From assembly GCA_013397435.1 (NCBI GenBank), contig VZRG01000527.1, positions 208,625 through 272,624 on the forward strand: a stretch of DNA of 64,000 nucleotides, written 5' to 3'. The position numbers were made by a program, and so were the translations under genes. Below are positions 14,159-27,891 of the stretch, piece after piece. The notes below the pieces were generated by a model. The model did not search any database and was not told the DNA's origin. It saw only the letters and a list, made by a program, of their open reading frames with translations. The stretch is from Erythrocercus mccallii. Its lineage: Eukaryota; Chordata; Aves; Passeriformes; Dicruridae. Numbering within the stretch: the stretch's first letter is position 1; each line of letters starts with the position of its first letter.

Positions 14159-14989
14159 CTTAAACCAGAAAGATGAACAGCTACAGAGAATAGCAGACAC
14201 ACAATTACCAGACAGGAAAAAAAATACTTCATAGGTGAAAGAGCAGTTATTTTAATCTCCTCACCTATGAAGGTGTGTAAGTAAATTCTACAATCAATTC
14301 CCTAAGGTGGTTTGCTAGATCTGGTAACTGGACTCAAAATTTACAGGATCATGCCCTGAACACATCCAATGTCACCTAAGACTCAGGAGAATTGGCCACC
14401 AGAGCAGCTAAGTGGAGATGCTGCTGTATCCACTGGGCACGGCCACTATTACACTGAAAAAAGGAATATTTACATAGATAGATACAAGACAAAGATTGTA
14501 CTGTAATCTCTACAAAAAACAGACTGATCCTATTAGCCTGCATAAAATAGCTATCAGTATACAGATGTGTCCTATTGTCCTATTTGTCATTTCAATGTAA
14601 ATAAAAATTACTTGATGGTTGCAGAGTGTTCATAAAATTGTCATGTACCATAGTTAATTATAAGATAGTATTATTACTGTATAAATTAGAAAAAATAGTT
14701 AGATTGAAATATGAAGATACTTATGTGAGATATGACTCTGAACTTACCAAGGTCTAGCTATCACCAGAAAGCATATGACTGAAAGATTTAAACAATGAGA
14801 ATATTCAGTATGCTAAAAGCTGCTTACTGTTACAGCTTAATTGACCTAGAGCAATACTTTCCAAGACAGGTAAGGGATTTTTGAAAATGTTACTTAGGCT
14901 CTTGAGCAACTGCAGCATTTTAAAATCTTTTCATAGGTATTCTGTGGTTTTATTATTACATCACAGGTACCTACTACATGGTCACATAT

Positions 14990-15014
14990 CCCCCCCTCCC
15001 TCCACCCCCGCCCC
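14990..15014 (-). repeat. C-rich tract, G-quadruplex motif on the minus strand
   Basis: Four C-runs of 3-6 bases, separated by loops of 1-4, lie on the plus strand, so the minus strand (the TRHDE sense strand) fits the G3+N1-7 quadruplex rule. Confidence 0.85.
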
Positions 15015-16047
15015 AAAACACGCTCTCATTTGCCCATCCACAAAGGCATATGATCCTTTCATGGAAGAGGACCAAGGTGTATTTCTTGCAGTCTAGGAGT
15101 AACTTATGACTACAAGAGAGGATAACACCCCTTTTTCAGCCCAGAATGAGCACTGGGTAAACTGGAGATTCAGTCACCAAGTCAGTTCTATGCTGTCTTG
15201 CTACAGTCTGATGTTAGGCAGAAAATGATGCCAAAAAAAAGATTATAGACACAAATGCCATAGTCAAAAGACTCTTGCAACTGAACCATCATCAGAGAGC
15301 TCCTGTATAGGAAGGCTGTAGGCAGCAGCCACTGTGTCACACAGCAAACACATTTGGCCACAATACTCAGGCATAGTTTAATATGTCATAGCCTGTAGCA
15401 TAGAATAAACATGTGGTATGATGGGAAGCACCAGCTTTCAGGCCATGTGCTATTGCAAGCCCAGTCATGTTATGGAGGAGGAGGAACCCTCTCACTCCTG
15501 CGTCAAAGCTGTTGAATCCAGAAACTGGCCAAAAGACTTTCACATCATTGAAATGCAATTTAAAATTGCTTGAATTTAATACATATTCCTTCACCACACC
15601 AGGAGGCAGTTTCTCCACTCTCACTGTTCAGCAATGACTTCAGAATTTTTACTAGCTGATAGAAAAAGTCTCATGCATAGAAAAAACTTTAAATTTAAAT
15701 TTAGACCTTGGTAAGTTTTCTAGAGTTTCAGTAGGATAAAAACTACATATACTTCTGCTTTTTAAAGCATGTAACACAATTCAGACCCTGTCACAAAATA
15801 AATAGTAATAAAAAGTCCTAAATCTTCTTACTGATTTCTGACAGCCTCCCAAGTTTATTTATAACATTTACTAACACTTGCTATGTTGAATGTAATTGGC
15901 TATAATCACTGTAGAATATTCTGAATGTATTCCACACAGATTAGTTTCCCATACATAGTTTTACAATGGTATTTCTTTTACAGATGGAACGTGATCTTAT
16001 AGCTACTGACATATCTGTATCATATAGACAAGCTTAGTTAGTCTCAC

Positions 16048-16185
16048 CTTTTTATAGGCAATCCAGTCAAACACCCTGTCGATGTCAGAGGCTTGCTGCA
16101 CTTCCTGGGATACTGGATGTGAACTGGCCAACCCATCCAGCAACATCACTTCATGTAGGACATCTGTCAGAAATCTCTGCTTTTC
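16048..16185 (-). CDS. TRHDE: TRHDE internal exon: catalytic-domain helical segment
   Basis: This third TRHDE exon is 138 bp, 46 codons, phase 0 at both ends. Its translation begins EKQRFLTDVLHEVMLLDGLA and ends DIDRVFDWIAYKK, the segment that directly follows YPGWNM in TRHDE. The SSHPVSQEV stretch is the usual M1 S-HP- motif just after the zinc site. The exon covers about residues 485-530, in the helical part of the catalytic domain that closes the active-site cleft. The acceptor ends gtatttcag and the donor is gtgaga. Compared with the mammalian protein as I remember it, the exon reads EVQQASDID where EVLQATDID is expected, a mild lineage difference. The next expected exon, starting GAALIRM, was not found between here and position 1. 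Confidence 0.95.
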
Positions 16186-19100
16186 CTGAAATACAGCACA
16201 TGCAGTAGTATCACAGACAAATACATGTTTACAGAAATATAGAAATAACGCATAGTTACTAGAGGCAGTTGACTCCTATTACAGTTGACTAAAATCACAC
16301 TTTCTGCTTTGAATGTAAACCACCATGACCTCCTACAATCTTGAACAGGTTTTTGGAATAGACTCAGACTTGAGATCCTTTGCTGCAATGCAACTTCACT
16401 GAAATTAAAGACCATTAAATTAATCAAAATGCATCCATATATGCAGACTGGAATTCTGATTATGACTACTCATACACACTTAAAAGGGGGAGGGAGAGAG
16501 GCAAACTGGCAAAATCTTCAATCACAAAAATAGAGGCTACAAGTCCCCAAGCTCATTACATATGCAGGTACAAAATTTTTTGACAAAGATGAGTAAATAC
16601 AATTACTACTTTTTTATTTAGTGAAGTTACTTGGTATTAGTGAGAAGTTCATGTAGCAGATCAGTGTGGGACAGGACAATGAAGAAAGCTCACAGCAGTG
16701 TCACAGCAGATGCTTGCACTATCTTTCATAACTGTAGTATAGAAATCCTTCCTCCTCAAGAGACTGAGCCATCAATAAACTTTATAACTCCCATCTGAAG
16801 GAAACCATTATCATCTCTCTTCACAAGTGGGAAAAGAGCTGCATGTAGTTAAATGACACAGTCAAAGTCACAGCTACATCAGAGGCAGGTACAAACCCAA
16901 ACAACATCCAACGTATGCATTTGCCTCAATACCTTCTATAAATATGGATAGCAGAGGTATTTCAAAATTTCTGCCTATTTACTCTGGCAGCAACATTAAT
17001 GAAATGTTCATGTATAGCCTGTGCATTGCGCTGCATTCATTTGTACAGTACAACCAGGTGGGGCTTTTTCAGCTGAGAAATGACATGCCCCTGAAACTCC
17101 TCATATTGCATTCATTAGATGGATTTTATCCAAAACATCATGTCAGGAAAGAAGAGCTTTATTTACTTGCTTTTTCAAGTCACAAATAAATGCAAGGAGT
17201 GAATTAAAAATTAAATAAGGTTTAAATAAGCTTTTTCACTTGAAATGACACATCTCAAACTTATCTAAATTGTAACAATTCCGGAATCAATGTCAACCTA
17301 CTTCCATGATATAAAGAAACTCTGGGGAATGCGGCATTTTTTTCAAAAGCCACCTTGATATCCTCAGGTAAAATATGCACACAATTACATAATAAATTCT
17401 ATGTTTAATTTCTTGGGTGGCAAGGTTTTGGTATCAATGTGTTACTTTAAATTATTTTTATAAGACAGCTGAAACGCTCTTCCAATGCTGATCTACCTAG
17501 AAATAAACCATTATGTTAAAATTCATTAGAGCACAAGAAATGTACCTTGAGCTGACTGCAATTAAAAACACAGGGTACAGGAAAGCCAATTACCTACTAC
17601 TCTTAGTGTCTCATCGGGCTGCATGAGGTAAGGTTTGTAAAACAAAATGTAATGTCTTTTTCATACCATTGTTAATTTCCAAATTTTCTCAGGCATAAGC
17701 AGTTAGTAACTGTCCTTTTTTAATGGGAAAAAAAGTGTAGAGAAACAATTATCATGACAGTCCTACTCAGGGGGAAATTGCTGAGGTGTAAAAATTGTAG
17801 GTATTTTGGTTACACTTCACTTACATTCTCTATCAGTCAGGAACAAAGCCCCAGTTTCATCAAATGTATGATACGTAACACATACAGGTGTGAACACACA
17901 GACCTGTCTCCAAATTCAGGTTTTGATCCCAGAAAACAAAACAGTTGTGTGAGTGGATTGTTACTGTTTGGAATTAACTCATTAAAAGGACCTTGGATAA
18001 TCACAGATTAATACCTTAAATACAGAACCAGAATCAAGATGGCACACATAAAGGGAAACTGGAAGAAGAAAAATACAGACCATATAAAAAAAGTAGGCTA
18101 CATTTTGGTTTTCTGTTTGTTTCCTTGGTCATGCCCTGAAGGACTGAAAAGTAGAACTCCAGATTCATGATCGTTCACTCAAGTTACCATAGCTGAAAAG
18201 TCTTCCTTGAAATTTACAGTGGATTGCCACACTGGATACAAATGGAATAGTTACTATGCCTCCGAAAATGCAAACCTACAGTTTAATGAGAATTAAGAAG
18301 GCTTTTGACTTAAAATGCTACATTTATTTAACTAAAAGGATTTCCACAACATTCCCAGGCTTTCCCTTTAGTATAAAGCCCCTGAGAGCAGATTGGAGGA
18401 GACTCAAATATAACTTGAGGGAGGCACACATAGACTGCTGGTTGACAAGGGGTTTGAAGAGGCAACAAGAAGCAGAAGTGCAGAAAGAAACTAAAACTGC
18501 CTTAATTATGTTGACAAAACACTATTTCAGCTCTTGAAGTCCTAGTATCACATTAAGGGGAAAAGGTCAATATGTGTGACCAAACTGCTTATACTGATGG
18601 AAGAAGGGCTTTCTATTCCCTAGTTATTTTACCCTATGCATACAGCGGAATTGATCTGTTTTAACTGACTCTTTACAGGAGTAAAGGAACACCCAGGACA
18701 GAAACTGTAAAGGAAATCAATCTTGCAATGTGTTTAATGAGACCAGCAAGCCAGCAACATGATAGGTGTCTGGTTTGCAGATACACATTGAAACAATGAC
18801 AAAATGCTGTTCAAGATGACCCTTCCCTGAGGGAGTTCAACGACAAGAGAAAATCCAAAGACTGTGATCCACCTGTGAGGAAAAGAGGACGTCAGGCAAA
18901 TCTTGCAGCCTTGCTTAGGAAGCGTCAGTAGTCACATGCAAGTGCAATGCTAATACAGGGCCAGGACCCTGAGCAGGAAGGGTAACACAGCAGCACAACG
19001 TGAGTCTGAAGTAAGGACAGAGCTGCTTCCACATAAATTTGTGCCTCACTTTAAAGACAAAAAGGAAGGAAGCTCTTCTACTCCCTATCTTCCTACTGTG

Positions 19101-22100
19101 CACTTGGAATCCCAACTCCTCTTCTCCTCATAGCTTTCCTTGAACTGTGTATAGTCAAAGTCTGAGACACTAGACCTGTTGAAAATAAAACACATGACAA
19201 TTATTTCTGGTTGCTCTCTTTCTTATTCTTTAGAATGCTTCCAAGTGCAGGGACTGAAGTGCTGTTATCAGATGGACACATCTTTAAAATATCTACATTT
19301 TCTGATTATTCCCAAATGTCTGTGGTCACTAGATTCAAGTATTTATCTCTTCATAGGAATGATTTTTTTCAATCTTCACCAGAAAGACCTTCTCTGCTTT
19401 GCCCAAGATTTTCCTGAAAGACTTGTCCTTTTTCTGTGCCATCTCCTCCCTAGCCAACACTCAAATTCACCTTGCTCTTGGGAAAAAGAGAGATAGTGGT
19501 CAGTCTTCATGTATAAATCTCCACCAGCGTGCCCAACATGTAACTAGTCTACCTCTAAACGGAAAGAAAGCAATTGTGAAATAACATTTTTGGCAAAAAA
19601 ACCCTGTACCTTCAAGAAAAAATTATTGTGTATAACAATGGAGAGGGGTTGCTTCTGGTCATTTTACAATATCACATTGAGGTATAATGTAAGATTAAAA
19701 GTTACTATGACAATAATATAAAACATAAAGACAGTCACATAAAAATAATTCCTAAAAATTATATATATGAAATACCAGAGAAAAGAACTAAAATGAAAGA
19801 AAAAAGAAGGAATTAAAGAAGCAGTATAATAAAAGCCCAAACTGATAATTAGTATGCAAAAGAGATCAAAGGCCTCAATATTAAAGGCATTGCCTTTGTT
19901 CTGGGACAGCCACTTGAACAATTTATGGACTGCGAAATCTACGTGAATAAAGCTTAACATTGGTGTGCAAATCTGCAAATTACTTTCCTGACAAATTTTC
20001 TGAAAATATTGTCTCCACAAAAGCTTTACTAGCCATCAAAAATACAAAAAAGATAAGTGATCTTTCATGCCTAAGAGAACAAGCATTTGCAAGACACAAT
20101 ATTTGGGTTTACAGGGAAAGTGCACCCTAAGAAAAAAGAAATAGGAGCAAATTTTGAAAGCAAACAAAGAACACCAGCATATACAGTACCAGCAGTCAAG
20201 TTCTAGCAAAATGTATCACAGGATAAAGCCTAACAAACCAGAGGAACATAATCTATGAGGAAGTCTAAGGTTTGGTAAAATACATTAAGGCCAGATAAGA
20301 TCCATGGGAGCCAAAATCAAGTTCTTTCTGTCTACATGCTTAGAAATCCTGAGTTGGCATAGCACAGGAAGTCTTCTGAGTACTTGCAAATGAAAGCAAT
20401 GTTTCTTTCTCACTTTCCAATAGCAATCATTTGTAAATACATTGAGCAATCTACAAACTTTTTTTTAATTTACATCTCTAATGTGTGCTTCAATTATGTG
20501 TATAATTTACTGAAAGAGACCCACAACACATTCTACATTGATCAGCTGTGAACGTGTCACAGTTCTAAATCTACCTTCACAACCTTCTCTTCTGCATTTT
20601 CTATCAAAGACCTTGAAAAATTTATTGAGGAATTTTCACACTGACTGACAACTTTCATTGTTACAAAAGAAGGTAGATGTCCTAGGAGTTTATAGTTAAG
20701 GAAGACCAGCAGGTTCAAGTATTGGGAAGGAGAACTGGATATGTATTTTCTTTTCAATCATGACCACCTGCTTACATTGCCAAGCAGATGGATAGCTGAT
20801 TTGGAATCCTTAAGCAATTGTGCCACCTACTTCAACTTCTGCTTCCTTTCTCCATTCTGTTTAACAGATATAGCTTTGATTTGGTTGTACACCAGAGGCT
20901 TTATGCCAAATGCATTCTACAGGGTGAGAGAATGCAGTACAAAAAAGGGAACATTAACAAAGGAAACAACATATAGCGACCACTAGCACTTCACAAAAAA
21001 AAAGGCCCATTTCACCCTCCAAGATCATGTTTTGCCACCATGTATGTAGTTACCGCCACTGAAAAAGAGTCATTAAGCAAACAGATGAACAGAGAGGTTT
21101 CCTCATGCATTTGTCTTCAGAGCATTTTAAAATATTAGGCAACAAAGTATGAAGGTTATCCTCTAATTCAAACCCCACAGAGGAAAACTGTAAAGGAAAA
21201 TCACAATTCAAGAAACAGTAAATAATACTTAAATGAAAAGTGGCTTTATGATGTGGTTGGTATACTGAGTCAACTTCCAACAACTGTCAGAGGTTACCAT
21301 CCATGAAAATGCTTTTCCGGTATTGCACACCTAGACTGTGCTTCAACCTGAAAGTGATAAGATTCAGCAAGTTAAGTCCTGAAGGAACCAAAGATGTTTT
21401 GCAGACACATCAAAAATTACTTAACAGTTTGTGCTCCAAGTAACTGCATACGGCAACAACTTTAAAATAAAATAGTAGCACATTCAGGACTGCTGAATAT
21501 TTGTTTAATTTAACAGTTAAGAATGCCCTCAAAAATATAACTTTTCTATTGAATTTCCCATATCAACCATACTTCGTGATAAAATGCATATTCTTATTTC
21601 AGCAGGGCAACCCTGTAATGGGTCCTTACTTTGAGGCAAAAGTTGCTGCAAAGTTTCTATCTCATCTTTACTGAAGATGAAGTGTCTACAGATTCAAAAT
21701 TATGTGAAATTCAGCCAGCTGAGTGAAGTTTTTTTCTGAAACTAAAGCTTCATCAAAACCCTGAACTCAGGTTTGAACTCAAGACTCCAAAGCTCTCATC
21801 ATAATTTCATTTAAACTGCTGTCTCAAGATGAGGAAAAAATGACACAAAGTTAGAAGAGACACTGACATTCTCCAAACCCATACTTAATCTCTTGAATAA
21901 ATGTTTCATCTAAATGTTGATATTCACTTATGTCTGATCTCTAACAACTAAGAGTTAACTACTTAAAGAATTCCCTATATTAATCTGCTTTGCTAGAGCA
22001 TTAAAAAGTTGCAAACCTGTATTTATGAAGAAAATGAGGAAATGCAAATTTTTTTCTTAGTTATAAGCAAAATTTAGTATAAGGATTTCTTACCTGGTAT

Positions 22101-25100
22101 ACTTAAAAAGGGCTAGTAATTAGGAAACAGAAGATCTTGCACCTTACCTTTACAATCTCTTTTTTTCCTGCCAAAGTCAATTATACATGAGATTCTAGTT
22201 AATTTTATACTGAAAGCTTCCCTCACAGTCGAGTTAAAACAAAAAATCCTACTGGACTGACTTCACTGAGCAGTTACTGGAGGAAAAACACTCCATGTGG
22301 TATTAATTAAAGGCTTACGTTACACCAGCATGGGGAACCTTTAACCAAAAAAGAAAAGATGAAAGTAGTTTTAAAAAACAAGAGGCTGAATCTCCCTCAA
22401 TGCTGAGCCAGCATGATATTTATGTTGGGTTAGAAGGATCAAGCAGGCTATAGCTCAGGTCTGAAATGCCAAAATAATAATGAAATAAATCAAAAAGGTC
22501 CATATCTTAAGTCTACTTGAAAATTTATAATGATTTTCTGGGTTTTCTATGAGTCAAACAATGCCTTAGAATTCTTTAGAGATGGAAGCAAACACATTAG
22601 GAGGCATGTGAGGCAAAGCACATTAAAGATATGCATGTGTCTAGTGGTTGAATTCACTCATTATTCCAACCAAGTCAATGAGAAAGATGGGCAACAAAGA
22701 TCATTTCTCTATTTCTTACTTATTATAATAAAGGCATGTTGATATGCAACCTCATTATTATTTTCAACTGTGTTGTAATGGCAGGATTGTCCAGACTGTG
22801 GATTGTGTAAAGGAAGCACAGCTCACTTAAGGAGGAGGAAAGATACCCTCCTATAAAGGTACAAAGTTTTTTAATTTAATACTAAGAAAAATTTTGGCAG
22901 ATATGACCATCTTTAATTATAAAAGTAGTAAGCAAATAAGTAAGAGGGAAATCCTACCCCAAGGCATTAATGGATCAAGAAGACATATGATTCAAAGCTA
23001 TTGCTGATGTGCTACACCTTGACTCAGCCAGTAAAGTTGTCAGTAAAGCTAACTTTTATATAATAAAGAAAAGGGAGAAGGCAGCTGGGCTCTGTGAAAT
23101 GCTTTCTCAGCACCAAGCCAGGTACTGACTGCTAAAGAATTTGATGCTCATTTGATGGATGTAAGGGCAAATTACATGCCAGTAATTCCTGCTGTCATAG
23201 TCCTCAAAATCTACCCCAATACCAGAGACATTCAAGGACAAACATGATGGTTCCTTCTACCAGAAAATAAGGAAGGAAAAGACCAGCCAATAAATTCCTG
23301 GATCTGCAAGCCTCAGCTGAATTCCTTCTTTTAAAAAGCCACATGCAAAGGACTTCAGGATATGAGAGAAACAAGCCAAGAGGAAGATGGAATATACAGC
23401 TGCAAACAGGCCTCTGAAAGGAGGAAGGTGAGCATGGCAGATGAGAAAAGACAGATCTCTAGTGGAAATTACCAGCATGTAGTTTTCCACGGTAATTTTC
23501 TCTTTTCTCTGATCCTAAAACCAGCAAAGGCCCCTTCCACAGAGGTGAGATTACTTTGTATCAGTCGTAAGATCTTACAGCTCAAGAACTCACATCCACC
23601 TGCAGTTGCTTTTTGATGGCATGGAGAGACAACCATATGGTAAGCATACAGTAATACAAAATCTCGTCTTTTTCTAAGTCATGAAAAAGCAACAGCCAGG
23701 GAATTCATATGCAGATGACTATTCTGGGCACACATGATCAAGCAAAATTCTCTGATCTCAGAGGAACACTGCAAAAACAATGGGGTTTTTTTTAAATCAT
23801 CTTGACAACACAGAAAAAACTGTTTAAACTTCCCAGACCTTTAAGAAAGAGATCTAGCACTAAGAATTTGAGGCATTTCAAAATAAGAATTTCCAAAAAC
23901 TCTTAATTTGGGGGGCAGGCAGGGCAAGAGGCTGGAATGGGAAGAATGGTGAATTCCATCCCATGGCAAATGTCTAATCACTGTATAGCACAGAAAGCTT
24001 TCCTGCAAAATTAAACTTCACCTTCACAAGGTAAAAAGTAACATGTAGGGACTTATTTTTTTAGCTAAAGGAAGGAAATGGGAATTTCTAGCTTTAATCT
24101 GAAGCAACTTAGCTTTGAAAAACTATATTAAGACAGTGAGATAACCATTAAGGATATCAGCACAGAAAGCTCATCTTCCTCTTTCAAAACCAGCAAAATT
24201 TCATTCCCTTCCTTGGAAAAGTTCTAACTGCAATGGATAACAGATACCTCCATCAGAATGCCTCTTCATTCTGTTCTTCACGTAAAATTTTAATCACAGA
24301 ATAAACTGAGTTGGAAGAGATCCACAAGGATCACTGACTCCAACTCCTGGCCCTGGACAGGACCATCATTAAGAGTCACACGTGCCCAAGATTATTGTCC
24401 AAACATTTCTTCAACTCAGACAGTCTTGGTGCTGTAACCACTTCCCTGGGAAGTCTGTTCCAGTGCCCAACCACCCTCTGGGTAAAGAACCTTTTTCTGA
24501 TACCCAACCTAAACTTTCCCTGACACAACTTCAGGCCATTCCCTCAGGTCATTGGGCATCAGATAAGAGATCAGTGCCTGCCCATCCTCTTCCCCACACA
24601 AGGAAGCTGTAGACTGCCATGAGGTCCCCCTTCAGTCTGCTCTCCTCCAGGAGACAGGAGAGCAAGAGTTTAATATGGACTGGATTTCCTTTCTCATTAA
24701 GATTATACAAGCATGATGAAGTATGGCAGTAAACACCTTCTGGACAAGGCAAGAAATTCCAGATATGTTGGAATGTTCAATAAAGTGTCCCAGCTCCATG
24801 GCAGTTGGCATTGTTATCCATTCAACTTTCCTGCTGTAAAAGAGTCTATAAGACAACAGAAGAAAAACTGATAAAGTCAGAAATGGCAGGGGAAGAAATA
24901 TTTAAGAAAGCTAAAAAACCTAGAGAAAAAGGAAAAGCCAATAAATGATTTCAGACAAAAATCATGGATCCCTGTTTTGGGCAGAACTTGGTGCTGCTGG
25001 CTTAAGTAATAATGGTGTAAACATGCCTAACAGACAGCTCTTCTCAAGAGTCTCAGGTTCAGCCATACCAAGGCTGTGAATGCCAGATAAGATGGACACT

Positions 25101-27777
25101 GAAAAATGCACAGCTCTGCTAAAAGAGAAGCACCTTCAGACAAGTCATATCAAAACTCTAGTGGTTTATAAGCCTCAATGGTGAACACTTATGTGCCTGT
25201 AGCCTAAAAATATCCAACTATTTAAGAGAGGAAGCTGTGGATAGATCCCATATTTTTGGATGTATACATATTGCCCAAGTTGCATTTCCAAACAAAAGTC
25301 CTTTTTCTGGAAATCCAGAAAAATGCTTCTACATTTCTCCAAAAAATAATGTGACAAAAAGTCTTTAGTAAGCTAAAAATAAGCTGATTTTGACATTTTA
25401 ACCCATGGGCTTCTTCAGCAAGCCTTCAAGGTTAACACTGCAAAACTACAAGGGAAAGAAGTTAGCTATCTAACTTTTCCAATTATTTAGAAATAAAGAG
25501 GATTTTGGTTTATCACTATTTTCCTGACACAAACAGCGGTGGTAACATATATCATACTTTTTTTTCTTTATAATTAACAGGTATGCATTACTACTGGCAA
25601 AACACCAACCAGAATGCTGGAATATTGCACTGTATGGCCACCACGACAGAAAATAAGGTTTGTAATTCTTGTTTTTGCAACTTGTACTTCATCCTTCTCT
25701 TCTGAAAAACATGTTGCTTGGAACCGTTTCTTTTTTACACATGATAACTTTAATTTTTTAAAGTTTACAAATGTCAGTCAATATGTTCAAACTGCAAATG
25801 CACTTTATAACAATAACAAAATTTCCAGCAAGCCAAATTTCAGTAACTGTAACTTTTGCTTCCTCTTCACACAATCTATGTAATAAACATGGTGAAACAC
25901 AACAGCATTGATTCCTACTCTAGTGTGCAAAATAATGAAGCCTGTTTAACCCATTATGAGTTTAATTTCATTTTCTAATAATTTAAATATATCAATATGG
26001 TCATTTTTATATCAAAGACCAAAGATATCCAAAGCCTTATGAGCAGTTTATGTCTCTCTTCTTTTTAGGGAAAAACTTGACAGACTAATATTCTTAATAA
26101 CATAGCAATATTACTGTAGTGAATTCTAATTTATGCAGCACATTCCTGATTTCCCAGTTTAACTGCCATCCCTTGTTCAATCCACTCTTCCTGCTTGTAT
26201 TCTGCTAAGATGCCAAGATTTCAGATGATGGGCATGGTATTTGCATAACAGTGAACATTATATTCATTCCACAGAAATTTCAAGCAAATATACTGTATTC
26301 CAAATGACTTCTAAAGCAAAGTTATTCTGAATTTGTTAGACTGATTATGTGAAGAACAAATGACTGATGATCTGAAGATAAAATTCAGTGTATAAATGTT
26401 GTCATCTATGACACTTCACTATGCTAAAATCACAAAGGCCTGCCAGATTTCATTGCATTCATAATTAGTATCATTACATTGTAATTCAGGCTGTGTTCTT
26501 TATAAAGATGAATAGAATGAGTTTTAATCAAGCCAAAGCCAGGCAAACCCAACAAGCCTACCTATGCAAGACAGTTGTCAGTTCAAATAAAGATTTGTTT
26601 TCCTTTTCATAATGCAATTATAAACCAAATTGACACCTGAAAGAAAAAACTAGAATACTACAAAGAATTCAAATGTCACAAGAAGCATAATTAACTCAAG
26701 AGTAACCTGTATACAACTATTTTTTTAAAATTAGTTTTAACTCATAATTATAGCATCTTCATTTTATGGCACACAAAAGTTAATGGGATAAGTATACTCA
26801 AGAAAGCACACAGAAACGGAAAGAAAAATTTCAGACATTAGTTTTTAAGAGTTTAAGCCAAACATCCAAGCCCCAACAAATCTCTGTCAGACAATCATGA
26901 TCTATAATAAATAGATTATATTAAACATATATAATGTTCATAATTAAATAATTAAACAAATATAAGCATAAAAGGCTAGGAAACATAAACATGCCTCCAA
27001 TGGACAATACAATCTCTACAGGAAACTTCAACATGGTCTTATATATGATTTCCTTGTAATGAGGTCCCATCTCTCTTATTTTTCTTATAAATATAATATA
27101 CCTAAACTACAGCAATTCATATAAATTGGGACCTGCCTAGGTACAATATGATATAACAGAAGAACTCCAAATTAATGTCCCAGCATGGAATTCCCAGTTC
27201 CCTCAGAGAGCTCCAGTATTTCCATATTGGTTGAAAAAGCATGTCCGAGTGTGTATGGCTAGAAACCATACCAAAACATAAATTCTCAATTTATGTAACT
27301 CATGTTAATTTAGATTTATTCTAGATATCCAAACAATACCAGGAAGATAAAAAGAGTATATTTAGGGAGAGGAAAACAGAATACTGTAAGAAAAATATGC
27401 TCCATTTTATAGAATGTTTTAGCCAAACATTTCTTTCCAATTTATCTTAAAATTCAATGTTCTCAATATTTTAAAAAAATCAGTGTTAAATCCTAACTGC
27501 TTTAATTCAAAAACATTTCTAAGCAGAGAGACAGCAGCTATTTTAATGCTGGGTTACGACAGACATGACATTATTTCTTTTGCAATAAATTGCAGATTAC
27601 ACTTATGGAATGCTGTCAAATTAACTGACACCTAGTGATTTTGCTTCATTCAACATCTGATACTTGCATGCATCATTCAGTATTTTTCAGCAGTTCCTGT
27701 CCATAATAGAAGCAGGAGTCTAACAGCAAAGCAAATTTTTGGTGGAGTCTCCACATTACAAAACAGAACTGACTTAC
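16186..27777 (-). other. TRHDE: TRHDE intron (11,592 bp)
   Basis: This intron lies between the YPGWNM exon (donor gtaagt) and the EKQRFL exon (acceptor gtatttcag). It holds one antisense CR1 fragment at 24292-24651. The rest is AT-rich sequence in which I see no coding exon, RNA gene or other recognisable element; frames of 60-118 codons here look like chance. Confidence 0.93.
24292..24651 (-). mobile_element. CR1 LINE 3' fragment, antisense on the plus strand
   Basis: Read on the plus strand this matches the reverse complement of the 3' region of an avian CR1 retrotransposon: an AATCACAGAAT-type start, then GTTGGAAGAGATCC, GTCTGTTCCAGTGCCCAACC, and finally CATGAGGTCCCCCTTCAG and CTGCTCTCCTCCAGG, with the usual spacing of about 360 bp. 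The element's own sense strand is therefore minus, the same as TRHDE. It is 5' truncated, as most CR1 copies are, and fairly diverged; no intact reverse-transcriptase frame remains. Confidence 0.88.
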
Positions 27778-27891
27778 CATGTTCCATCCTGGGTAGAGGT
27801 AGTCTGTTCCAACAAATTCAAAATAGTGAGCAAAACCTTCTTTCAACCACACATCCTCCCACCAGACTGGAGTCACAAGGTCACCAAACCA
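27778..27891 (-). CDS. TRHDE: TRHDE internal exon: third zinc ligand (WWEDVWLKE)
   Basis: This is the next TRHDE exon, 5.8 kb downstream in transcript direction. It is 114 bp, 38 codons, phase 0 at both ends. It starts WFGDLVTPVWWEDVWLKE and ends YLYPGWNM. Joined to the preceding exon it gives HELCH, 18 residues, then Glu, which is the M1 family zinc signature HEXXH-X18-E; this Glu is the third zinc ligand (about residue 464). The exon covers about residues 447-484. Its acceptor has a good pyrimidine tract ending tgtttttccag and its donor is a near-consensus gtaagt. No frameshift or stop is present. The surrounding open frame runs a few codons into both introns, but this is accidental, since the identity to M1 peptidases stops exactly at the splice sites. 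Confidence 0.97.

Larger units (their letters stand above)
147..16047 (-). other. TRHDE: TRHDE downstream intron (partial, more than 16 kb)
   Basis: This intron follows the ...WIAYKK exon, whose donor is gtgaga, and continues past the left edge of the window. The next expected coding sequence (GAALIRM...) was not found. Notable contents are an unexplained 251-codon minus-strand frame (10421-11176), a pyrimidine-rich segment near 12420-12800, short duplications near 1827 and 14085, two palindromic tracts (10052, 13921) and a C-rich tract at 14990. No transposable element was confidently recognised. Confidence 0.85.

Noticed and set aside
19664..20020. 118-codon minus-strand frame, very hydrophobic, looking like membrane helices
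   Set aside because: Its Phe/Ile/Tyr-rich composition simply reflects A+T-rich DNA read on the T-rich strand.
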